Assembly (NCBI GenBank): GCA_020436955.1
Contig: JAGQWW010000040.1
Span: forward strand, 1-12,835
Length of the DNA: 12,835 nucleotides
Direction of reading: 5' to 3'
DNA from: Saprospiraceae bacterium
Lineage (GTDB): Bacteria; Bacteroidota; Bacteroidia; Chitinophagales; Saprospiraceae
Below, piece by piece: positions 1 through 7,300 of this stretch. Made by a program: the position numbers and the translations under genes. The stretch's first letter is position 1; each line of letters starts with the position of its first letter. The notes under the pieces were generated by a model. That model worked only from the letters and a program-made list of their open reading frames with translations, did not search any database and had not been told where the DNA came from.

Positions 1-725
1 TACATGGATTGTACTTGTACTCTGCAGCTGAAACCCTGGGAATTGACCGGGAAGAACTGTTGGACGAACTTCATACAGGTAAAGCAAAATATTCCAGCAT
101 TTTTAATTATCCAACAGAAACATGGGCCGATATCGGAGCCATTGGATGGTTGGTTGATGGTGCTGCTATCATGAATCAGGTTATGTTAACACGTACTTCT
201 TACGGTCCATATGCGAGAGCCATGGTTCGTATTTGTAAGGAGGAAAGTTTTCATCAGCGTCAGGGATTTGAGATTCTTTTGATGTTGTCTCGAGGTTCAG
301 ATGAGCAAAAAAGGATGTGTCAGGATGCTATCGACAGATGGTGGTGGCCTTCTTTAATGATGTTTGGACCACCGGATGCTGAGTCAACGCATACCCAGCA
401 AAGTATGGATTGGAAAATCAAGCGCAAAACCAATGACGAACTACGTCAGGAATTTGTTGATGCTTGTGTACACCAGGTCAAAGTATTGAACATGACCTTG
501 CCGGATCCAGATTTAAAATGGAACGAAGAACGTGGACATTACGATTTTGGTGCCTTGGACTGGGACGAGTTCTGGAGAGTAGTAAAAGGCGATGGACCGT
601 GTAATAAGCAGCGCTTAAGAGCAAGAGTAAAAGCCCACGAAGAAGGTCGTTGGGTAAGGGAGGCTGCCATGGCTTATGCAGAAAAGCAGGCAAAAAGAAA
701 GGAACAAGCTTCTCAAGTGGCCTAA
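1..725 (+). CDS. paaA: Phenylacetyl-CoA 1,2-epoxidase catalytic subunit PaaA (5' end cut by window)
   Basis: PaaA is the catalytic diiron subunit of the multicomponent monooxygenase that converts phenylacetyl-CoA to its ring-1,2-epoxide in the cytoplasm. The open frame runs into the window from the left edge (first full codon at base 3), so the 240 residues seen lack roughly the first 70 of a family of about 310. Highly family-typical stretches are GKAKYSSIFNYP, WADIGAIGWLVDGAAI and RTSYGPYARAMVRICKEES; the last runs into an ExxH diiron motif (E-S-F-H, bases about 243-254). The TTG at base 9 is not a start, because the homologous protein continues upstream. The C-terminal tail after about base 660 is Lys/Ala/Gln-rich and probably a loose extension. 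The gene lies 30 bases before paaB and is read as part of the same operon. Identification is firm from conserved sequence. Confidence 0.95.
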   Translation, partial: HGLYLYSAAETLGIDREELLDELHTGKAKYSSIFNYPTETWADIGAIGWLVDGAAIMNQVMLTRTSYGPYARAMVRICKEESFHQRQGFEILLMLSRGSDEQKRMCQDAIDRWWWPSLMMFGPPDAESTHTQQSMDWKIKRKTNDELRQEFVDACVHQVKVLNMTLPDPDLKWNEERGHYDFGALDWDEFWRVVKGDGPCNKQRLRARVKAHEEGRWVREAAMAYAEKQAKRKEQASQVA

Positions 726-755
726 TTTTATAAAAACAACAAAAAACATATAGCC

Positions 756-1040
756 ATGAATGCAAATTGGCCCCTTTGGGAAATATTTATTCGTAGCAAA
801 AGTGGTTTGAATCATAAGCACGTAGGAAGCTTGCATGCTTCAGATGCTGAAATGGCCATTGAAAATGCAAGAGATGTGTATTGCCGTCGTAACGAAGGTG
901 TAAGCATATGGGTAGTGGAGTCAAAAAATATTACTGCCAGTGATCCGGATGACAGCGATCCATTTTTCGAACCTGCGAAGGATAAAGTTTATAGACATCC
1001 GACATTTTATGATTTGCCTGATGAGGTAAAGCATATGTAA
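756..1040 (+). CDS. paaB: Phenylacetyl-CoA 1,2-epoxidase subunit PaaB
   Basis: This 94-residue protein matches the usual length of PaaB (about 95) and its pattern: an N-terminal WPLWEIFIRSKSGLNHKHVG segment, then LHASDAEMAIENARDVYCRR, a WVVES strand and a C-terminal KVYRHPTFYDLP motif. In the known systems PaaB is a small non-catalytic subunit that bridges PaaA-PaaC heterodimers and is needed for activity. The ATG start lies 30 bases after the paaA stop, with A-rich DNA before it and no strong Shine-Dalgarno sequence, which is normal in Bacteroidota. It is followed 17 bases later by the unrecognised gene at 1058 rather than directly by paaC. Confidence 0.95.
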   Translation: MNANWPLWEIFIRSKSGLNHKHVGSLHASDAEMAIENARDVYCRRNEGVSIWVVESKNITASDPDDSDPFFEPAKDKVYRHPTFYDLPDEVKHM

Positions 1041-1057
1041 TAAATCTATCTCAGCGT

Positions 1058-1690
1058 ATGAAAATAAAACATTTTACCTGGATAATGATTCAGGTGTTTT
1101 TGGTTATTGGTCAGCATGCTTTTGCACAAGTGGGATTGTACCTCGAATCGGAAAAAGGAGACAAGCAAATCCAATTTGTGGTTGGACAAACCCTTGAATT
1201 TTTCTACGATAAACCAACTGATTGTGAGCAATGTCAAAATTGCAATTATTATCAGGTGAAGGGAGAATTTGTCGGGTTGAAAAATGATAAGGTTTTATTA
1301 GTGCCGATGTATACTGAAAATTCATCCGTAAAGGATGGGAAAGGGAAATTGGAACAGGTCGAATTCAAATACCCTGATGATGCGAAGGAACAGTTCAGCT
1401 ATTCCCTTAATGGCGTCACTTCAGTAAGTGTCTATACCAAGTCAAGAGACAATGCCAGAACTTGGGGAGGATTATTGATAGGGGCATCGTTGCTCAATAA
1501 CTTAATTATAGCGCCTTTAGTGGCGTATGATTTTGGTGCAAAAGAAATGAATGGTAGCCAGTATATGAATCTGGCAATCCCGGGATGGATAGCATTAGCA
1601 GGAGGAATAACATTGGTCTCCATCCCCATCAAAAAAGAATACAAATTGAATGCTGAAAGGGGTCGCACCTGGAAGCTTTTGAAAAATTGA
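1058..1690 (+). CDS. Unrecognised exported membrane protein inside the paa operon
   Basis: I do not recognise a named family for this 210-residue protein. It starts with a signal-peptide-like segment (residues 1-24: Lys-rich start, hydrophobic core about 7-18, likely cleavage after AFA in QHAFAQ). Residues 25-130 form a predicted soluble, beta-rich part with a Cys-x2-Cys-x2-Cys cluster (C56, C59, C62). Two hydrophobic segments follow, about 137-157 and 170-190, the second ending at a basic KKEYK, and the tail (RGRTWKLLKN) is basic. The general layout (signal peptide, short beta domain, two helices near the C-terminus) resembles many uncharacterised Bacteroidota proteins. It begins 17 bases after paaB and ends 5 bases before the likely paaC start, so it must be co-transcribed with them. 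Its base composition does not stand out from its neighbours. A role in phenylacetate metabolism is only suggested by position. Confidence 0.85.
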   Translation: MKIKHFTWIMIQVFLVIGQHAFAQVGLYLESEKGDKQIQFVVGQTLEFFYDKPTDCEQCQNCNYYQVKGEFVGLKNDKVLLVPMYTENSSVKDGKGKLEQVEFKYPDDAKEQFSYSLNGVTSVSVYTKSRDNARTWGGLLIGASLLNNLIIAPLVAYDFGAKEMNGSQYMNLAIPGWIALAGGITLVSIPIKKEYKLNAERGRTWKLLKN

Positions 1691-1695
1691 ATGAC

Positions 1696-2454
1696 ATGGC
1701 AAATCAGCAGGATTTATATCAATACTTGCTTCGATTGGGTGATAATGCCCTGATTTTAGGACAACGCTTGGGCGAATGGTGTGGCCACGGACCGGTGCTT
1801 GAACAGGATATTGCCCTCACCAATATTGCCCTGGATTTAATTGGGCAAACCAGATCTTGGTATCAATATGCTGCTGAAGTAGAAGGAAAAGGACGTAACG
1901 AGGATGAAATCGCCCATTTCAGAGATGCCATAGATTTTTACAATGTCCTATTGGTAGAGCAACCTAATGAGGATTGGGCGTATACCATTACCCGTCAGTT
2001 TCTTTTTGATGCATTCAATTATTATCTCCACCTTGAATTGTGTGATAGCAAGGATGCACAAGTAGCAGCTATTGCCAATAAGTCCATCAAGGAAATAACC
2101 TATCATTTGAAATACAGCTCAGAATGGATGATTCGTCTGGGAGACGGAACGGAAGAAAGCCATGGAAAAATGCAACAAGCTGTTGACGACCTTTACATGT
2201 ATGCCGGTGAAATGACCGAACCTGACGAGCTGGACCAGCGCATGGCTGCTACAGGAGTAGGAGCGGACTTACAAGCCATCCGCCCCAAGTATTTTGAAAA
2301 GGTGAATGAAATAATGGACCGTGCAACTTTAACCTTGCCGGAAAACCAATACTTCCAGCAAGGAGGAAAGAAAGGAAGACATACAGAATACCTAGGATTT
2401 ATTTTGGCTGATTTGCAATTTATGCAACGTACTTATCCGGGCCTCGAATGGTAG
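1696..2454 (+). CDS. paaC: Phenylacetyl-CoA 1,2-epoxidase subunit PaaC
   Basis: PaaC is the structural, non-catalytic ferritin-like partner of PaaA in the epoxidase core. The 252-residue product is close to the family length (about 250). Diagnostic stretches are LGQRLGEWCGHGPVLEQD followed by IALTNIALDLIGQTRSWYQY near residues 18-56, YHLKYSSEWMIRLGDGTEES in the middle, and the C-terminal GRHTEYLGFILADLQFMQR ending in PGLEW. I chose the ATG at 1696 (MANQQDLY); a TTG at 1687, overlapping the upstream stop, would add only three residues. It sits 5 bases after the unrecognised gene, which implies translational coupling. Normally paaD and paaE follow, but here a minus-strand gene ends 12 bases downstream, so the operon stops with paaC. 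Confidence 0.95.
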   Translation: MANQQDLYQYLLRLGDNALILGQRLGEWCGHGPVLEQDIALTNIALDLIGQTRSWYQYAAEVEGKGRNEDEIAHFRDAIDFYNVLLVEQPNEDWAYTITRQFLFDAFNYYLHLELCDSKDAQVAAIANKSIKEITYHLKYSSEWMIRLGDGTEESHGKMQQAVDDLYMYAGEMTEPDELDQRMAATGVGADLQAIRPKYFEKVNEIMDRATLTLPENQYFQQGGKKGRHTEYLGFILADLQFMQRTYPGLEW

Positions 2455-2466
2455 GACACCGGAAGG

Positions 2467-2964
2467 CTACTTATTCAACTCCTCATATATTTCCAAATAA
2501 GTTTCAGGCTGATCAGTCTGAATGAATACCTGTTCACCATTGTCAAGGGTTAGTAAAACACCTTTGTGCCTTGACGCACAATAATCTTTAAACTGCTGCC
2601 CAAATGTTACCATCCAGCCACTCCACTCAGTACCGGGTGAAATAGCGAATGCCTGCAAATGGCTTATGTTTTTCCATTTAATTTTCCGCTGACCACCAAA
2701 AAGTGGGAAGTGATCCACTTTGATATTTTTTCTGGAGACACGCGTAGAAAGTTTCTGACGTGTAAGTTGGTAAAATAAATAGGACAGAACCGCAATAAAT
2801 GCAGTTGTCAAAGCCAGTGATAAAACACTTTCTGCCTGAGCACTAAAATATATAGATCTGACAAGTGAATAGGACAAACCTAGTATAAAAAACAAAAGCA
2901 AGCCCATTACTTCATAACGACTAAAGCGGTGCTCTTCTCTGATGATGATATCTGTATTTTTCAT
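2467..2964 (-). CDS. Small two-helix membrane protein with PH-like cytosolic domain
   Basis: The 165-residue protein has two hydrophobic segments, about residues 19-40 (VMGLLLFFILGLSYSL) and 47-67 (VLSLALTTAFIAVLSYLFYQ). They are followed by a soluble domain (about 70-165) with a beta-strand pattern: basic RVSRKNIKV, PLFGGQRKIKWKNIS, a Trp/Gly-rich middle, then GVLLTLDNGEQVFIQTDQPE and a C-terminal amphipathic helix. Membrane hairpin plus a strand-rich domain with a final helix is the layout of bacterial PH-like (bPH) proteins, and the phrase of hydrophobic strand, D/N-G, strand, T-x-x-P-E near the end is common in them. That family call is inference. It converges with paaC (12-base gap) and has its own candidate promoter at 2988-3018. 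Confidence 0.8.
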   Translation of the reverse strand: MKNTDIIIREEHRFSRYEVMGLLLFFILGLSYSLVRSIYFSAQAESVLSLALTTAFIAVLSYLFYQLTRQKLSTRVSRKNIKVDHFPLFGGQRKIKWKNISHLQAFAISPGTEWSGWMVTFGQQFKDYCASRHKGVLLTLDNGEQVFIQTDQPETYLEIYEELNK

Positions 2965-2987
2965 GTCTCCTTTAATTTGAGTTTACA

Positions 2988-3018
2988 CAAAATTAATATA
3001 CAGTTAACATTAAGTCAA
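2988..3018 (-). promoter_or_regulatory. Bacteroidota-type promoter for the PH-like membrane protein
   Basis: Read on the minus strand, bases 2995-2988 give TAATTTTG, an exact match to the Bacteroidota -7 consensus TAnnTTTG. Twenty bases further upstream (3018-3016) is TTG, the core of the -33 element, and the spacing is within the usual range. Transcription would begin roughly 15-20 bases before the ATG at 2964. This is the best promoter match in the window. No expression evidence is available. Confidence 0.5.
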
Positions 3019-3051
3019 TGATGTATGTTCTTTTTCTAATGTTAAATTTTG

Positions 3052-3170
3052 GGAGACGGGATAGGGGATTGGAGATAGGGGACAAGGGATTGGAGATAGG
3101 GGATGGGTGATGGGGGATGAAAGATGAAAGATGAAAGATGGAGGATGAAGGATGGAGGATGGAGGATGCG
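3052..3170 (+). repeat. Degenerate G-rich heptamer tandem array (17 units)
   Basis: From 3052 to 3170 the sequence divides without a gap into 17 units of 7 bases with consensus close to RGATRRR. The units drift from left to right: ggatagg, ggattgg and agatagg at the start, ggatggg in the middle, then ggatgaa, agatgaa and agatgga, and finally ggatgga. A larger 21-base period (ggattgg-agatagg-ggacaag/ggatggg) is visible at 3066-3107. The plus strand is almost pyrimidine-free except for one T per unit. The array fills much of the gap between a minus-strand and a plus-strand gene and encodes nothing in a constant frame. It is a simple-sequence tandem repeat, not a CRISPR array, as it has no spacers. 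Confidence 0.9.
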
Positions 3171-3279
3171 GAGTTAGGTTTTTTTGAGAATACCTTGATA
3201 TTGTGAAAAGGTAAGGAAGGGATAAAAATTTTATGAGAGAATGTTATCTTGGTCAGCTTAATTGAATGACCAAAATATT

Positions 3280-3771
3280 ATGAGCATGAAGGTTAATTTA
3301 CTTGTTTCATCTTTTTTGATTGTGGGGGTTTTAATTTCCTGTCAAAAGGAAGAGGACTTGTTTGCTTCGGACAATCCTTTGGTAGGGAAATGGAAGGTTA
3401 CGCAGGAGTATCGCTATTATGAAAATGGGGTGGAGCAGGAAGAGGACGAGCCAATAACATCCTTGAATGTTGAGTTTTACAATAATAACAAAGGTAAAAA
3501 GGTAAATTCCTACAACGTGGAGACCGAGTTTACCTGGACCGAATTGCCAGGGGAAAACAAGGTTTTATTGGAATATCCGGCAACCCATTCAACCCTTACT
3601 ACTATTGTTGATCAATTTATTGTTGTATCCGCCAATGCCGAATCTCAGACCTGGGAGATAGAAAGGGACCCATTTGAAAAATATAAATTCAATGATGGTT
3701 TTGTAGGCACTCCTGACACCTCCTCAGTTGATAGGTTAGAGGAAATTACATGGGATTTGGTAAAGGAGTAG
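3280..3771 (+). CDS. Predicted surface lipoprotein, lipocalin-like beta-barrel type
   Basis: The product has 163 residues and a type II signal peptide: MSMK, a hydrophobic core and the lipobox L18-I-S-C21. The residues after the cysteine are QKEED, very close to the lipoprotein export signal described in Bacteroidota (QKDDE-type), which suggests transport to the cell surface. The mature part opens with NPLVGKWKVTQEYRYYENG, the GxW-containing first strand typical of lipocalin-like proteins of this phylum. It continues with alternating strands, an acidic stretch (EQEEDEP) and a C-terminal strand ending WDLVKE. The ATG at 3280 and the one at 3286 both give a sound signal peptide; a TTG at 3262 would place a polar N-terminus before it and is less likely. 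It stands alone, with 76 bases before the S4 gene. The function is unknown. Confidence 0.85.
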   Translation: MSMKVNLLVSSFLIVGVLISCQKEEDLFASDNPLVGKWKVTQEYRYYENGVEQEEDEPITSLNVEFYNNNKGKKVNSYNVETEFTWTELPGENKVLLEYPATHSTLTTIVDQFIVVSANAESQTWEIERDPFEKYKFNDGFVGTPDTSSVDRLEEITWDLVKE

Positions 3772-3847
3772 TAGTTCAAAAACCTTTCTATATGCTTTCC
3801 TGTTACTAATGCCTGTTTAAAAGGTATACTCCTAAAATACGTTCGCA

Positions 3848-4264
3848 GTGAAAGATAAAGTGCGCATTGATAAATGGCTTTGGTCTGTTCGGATTTTTAA
3901 ATCCAGATCGAAGGCCACAGATGCTTGTAAAACGGGTAAAATCAAAGTTGGAAATGTAACGGTAAAACCATCTTATCTGGCATCGATAGATGAGTTGGTT
4001 GAAGTAAAAAAAGCAGGCTTCAATTTTAGGTTCAAAATATTAAACCTGTTGGAAAAGAGGGTAGGAGCTCCCATTGCAAGAACTTGTTATGAAGATCTTA
4101 CTCCTGAAGAAGAATTAAACAAATACAATGATTGGTATGTAGGGAAGTCAGGAGCAGAATTTAGGGAGAAAGGAGCCGGTAGACCGACCAAGCGGGATAG
4201 AAGGGTATTGGAGGATTTTAAAGACGATTACCTTTTTGACGAATTTTTTGAAGACCTGGAATAG
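3848..4264 (+). CDS. S4-domain RNA-binding protein, Hsp15-like
   Basis: This 138-residue cytoplasmic protein begins with an S4 RNA-binding domain (about residues 5-64): VRIDKWLWSVRIFKSRSKAT, then CKTGKIKVGNVTVKPS and DELVEVKK. The C-terminal half carries a GRPTKRDRRVLEDFK stretch that parallels the basic tail (RRPDKKERR-type) of E. coli Hsp15 (HslR, 133 residues), followed by an acidic, aromatic end (DDYLFDEFFEDLE). Hsp15 binds 50S subunits with stalled nascent chains and helps recycle them; the same role here is inference from the family. A stop codon at 3833-3835 is in frame just upstream and the next possible start is the GTG at 3848, so the GTG start is well fixed. A shared terminator follows at 4276-4301. 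There is no pseudouridine synthase domain. Confidence 0.9.
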   Translation: MKDKVRIDKWLWSVRIFKSRSKATDACKTGKIKVGNVTVKPSYLASIDELVEVKKAGFNFRFKILNLLEKRVGAPIARTCYEDLTPEEELNKYNDWYVGKSGAEFREKGAGRPTKRDRRVLEDFKDDYLFDEFFEDLE

Positions 4265-4266
4265 AC

Positions 4267-4301
4267 AAAAAAAAGAAAGGGCGCCCCAAGAGGCACCCTT
4301 T
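4267..4301. terminator. Shared terminator between the S4 gene and the giant secreted protein gene
   Basis: Bases 4276-4285 (aaagggcgcc) pair with 4292-4301 (ggcacccttt) with one C/A mismatch, leaving a 6-base loop. On the minus strand the stem is followed by a long U-tract (the A-run at 4267-4274), so it is a strong intrinsic terminator for the gene ending at 4328. On the plus strand only a short T-run follows, making it a weaker terminator for the S4 gene ending at 4264. Confidence 0.8.
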
Positions 4302-4327
4302 TCCAAAAGCAAGTTTCCCAAGAATAT

Positions 4328-7300
4328 TTATCTTAAAAGCATCATTTTCTTCGATGCTGTATAGGCAGGGGTTTCTAAGCGGTAATAGTACATGCCATAG
4401 CCACTTAGCTGATTTTTGTCAAGTTGCACTTCATGATAACCAGCTTCCAGGTTTTGTTGTATCTGGTACACCTGTTTTCCGGACATGTCATAAACGGTCA
4501 ATTCAACAGGGCTGCCTTCCGGCAACTTGAATCCAATGATGGTTGTATTATCAAATGGATTCGGTTTGTTTTGATACAATTCATAACCAACCAGGGAAGC
4601 GCTTCCATCATCAAATACCAGTTTTACATTTTTAAGACTGCCATCTGTTCCGTATGCTTCCGCTTCTGTTAGGACTGAATTGATTTCAATTACTTCATTC
4701 AGACGAGCATTTTTCAATACTTTGAATGAAAGTTCAAATCGCTGTATTGCATTCGATGCACCTTGCGGGTTAAACCAACTCGCTGTCAACACACCTTTGT
4801 CAAGGTTGGCTGTTCCGAAATGATCTTTTCTGAATAAGCTGTTTTCAATGATTTGATCCAATGCCAATACTTCAGCATCAAATTCAAGTGAAAACTGGTA
4901 GCCAATTGCTTCTTTTCCATTAAATTCGAAAGGAATCGTTATCGTTTGACCTGCCTGTAAATATTGGTTTCTAACCTGGATATTAAAGTCTTCCTGGAAA
5001 GAACGGTTACCTACATTGTTGAAGGTGTTTGTTCTCGCATCACCGTTTACGTCACCAATTTTAATGGCCACGAAATCGGTATTTAGTTTATCACTATCCA
5101 GATTGTTGATATTTATGATTTCAGGGAAGGCCGATGCAAATGGATTGGCTGGATCCGGGAAGATGTAATTTTTATCTACAAACCTCCAGGAAGTATTATT
5201 TCTCAACTGGTTGGATACACGCAGAATCAACTTACGCAATTCGACCAAATCCAGCGTTGTAACGGTACCTGATCTATTGGCATCCGCTGCAATAATCTTA
5301 TAAGGTGAATTCAACGGATTGGTATGAAGTACGTGTCTGGATATCATGACCAGGTCAAAAGTAGATACACCGTTAAGTGGATCAGTGTCTTTTTGAGGTA
5401 CTAAAGTGTAATCGTAATTATTTGGTACGTTAGGAAAATTGAAAGCACCACTTGAACTCGTCATTACACTTGGACTACCACCACTGATGTTCACCTTCAC
5501 ATCCTGAACACCATTTCCATCTTCTGTTGAAATGGCACCTGCCACCTTCGAGCCGTTGTTGCTACAAGCACCCATGTTATCCTGCACCACAATGTAGGCG
5601 GTACAGAAGTCCCAGTTGTTGTAATTGTCACCTACCCAAAGCTGTACATAATTAAGTCCCAAATCCTTACACAGGTATCGCACTGTATCAGTTTGCGGAA
5701 CGGTCATGATATAATCTGCCGCATTAATGATGCCGTCGCCATTTCTGTCAACGATTCTATTGAGTCTGAATTTCAATTGTTGTTGAGGAGTACAGAAGTC
5801 GAATGAACCATTATCAAACTCTTCCCAGGTTATGCTTACCATACCTGTTTGCATCAAATCAATAGACAATCCATTGTGACAAACCGGAGTTGGTTTTTTA
5901 CAGTCTTTCACTTCAAAATTGATAGTGATATTTGATGCATTTCTACATCCATCTACTGCATAGAAAGTAATGCGATGCTGGCCAAAAGGAAGATTTTGAT
6001 GTATGCTATCTAAACCATTTGCATTGATAGATCCATCGCTGAAAAGGTCTAATTTCCAGCTAACTTCCAAATCAGTCGTACAATCTTCCTGGATATCAGG
6101 GTACATACTTACATATCCATTACATGCCGGAGTTTGTCCACCGCAGAATTCTGTAGGGCCATCGTAACTCAAAACCGGCGCTTCATCATCAATTACTTTT
6201 ATCAATTGTTCGTAGCGGTAAAAACCATGTGCGCTATAGGTTGTAGCATCGATAGTAACACCATCCGCATCATATGGTACTCTGATTGGGTCACTTACGC
6301 CGTCGTAAGAACACCAGTTCATTACATACCAGGTTCTGATTATCTTATAACATGCTCCGTCAGAAGAAATGTCGAATCTCAGGTCGGAGTAATTGATAGC
6401 AATTTGATCACATCCAATTTCCTCTACTTCTACCGTATCAGCTTCTTCAATTGAATGACAAGCACCCAACCAGTCTGCTGGGAAGTGAATGACATAATCA
6501 TGCACCGGAGTAATGGTAATACGCTGGCGACAATTGCCAAGATTCGTTAAGCCATTTTGGTCAACTGCACGGAATCGTCTAACGATGGTTCCGCTTCTAC
6601 ATTGGTCCACGTTAATATTTGGACTCAACTCCTCCACTGTTACTTCACAGTTGTCATAGCCCGTTGGTACACCAAAATATTGGTTTAAAAATGCTGTATC
6701 TGAAAGGTTAGCATATTTTGGAATATCCACACAAGGAATCCATACGTCAGCCGGGGCGTAACATTCAGGGCGTAATTTATCCTGTACGTGTACCTCAACC
6801 ATACATTCATTGTGATTGCCGGAGTAATCGTAAGCTCTTAGAACTACCATTACGGTGTCGTCATCACAATAGAAATTCATACATGGGCGGAAGTCAATAT
6901 CCGGTTCATCCATTCTTTTAATAACGAAGGAATCAATACCACAAAGGTCATAAGAGCCTTCGTCGAAAACCGGTGCACAGACTCTGGCCGTACCATCGAT
7001 AGTAAGTGATACTTCCGTAAACTCGCTACAAATCATGGCAGGAACTGTGTTGTCTACCACTTTTACTTTGACAATCTTTTCTGTACGATTGCCACAGGCG
7101 TCGGTAACGGCATATTTTACATCATGCATACCGATTTCCAGTCCTGGAGCGGGGATGTATCCACCATCTCTACCATCAAAACCGTTTACATAAATAGCTT
7201 CACCTACAGAGGTGAAAATTTGTACCTCAAACTCGTCAGAACAATTGTCCCACACAACTGGTGGTATCAAAAGACCTGTAGATGTGCAGGTGCCATGGGG

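Larger units (their letters stand above)
2965..3279. other. Divergent intergenic region
   Basis: These 315 bases separate the minus-strand PH-like gene from the plus-strand lipoprotein gene. They hold the minus-strand promoter at 2988-3018, the heptamer array at 3052-3170, and about 110 A+T-rich bases before the lipoprotein start in which I find no convincing promoter. No open frame of gene-like quality is present. Confidence 0.7.

Noticed and set aside
9..11. TTG as start of PaaA
   Set aside because: PaaA proteins continue upstream of this point and the frame is open to the window edge, so the gene is cut by the window.
478..836. Minus-strand open frames opposite paaA and paaB
   Set aside because: They are antisense to two firmly identified genes and have low-complexity Leu/Ser-rich translations.
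3052..3170. Possible CRISPR array
   Set aside because: The repeat unit is only 7 bases and is directly tandem with no spacers; there are no cas genes nearby.
3848..4264. S4 protein as a ribosomal pseudouridine synthase (RluB/RsuA type)
   Set aside because: The protein ends after the S4 domain and an Hsp15-like tail; the catalytic domain is absent.
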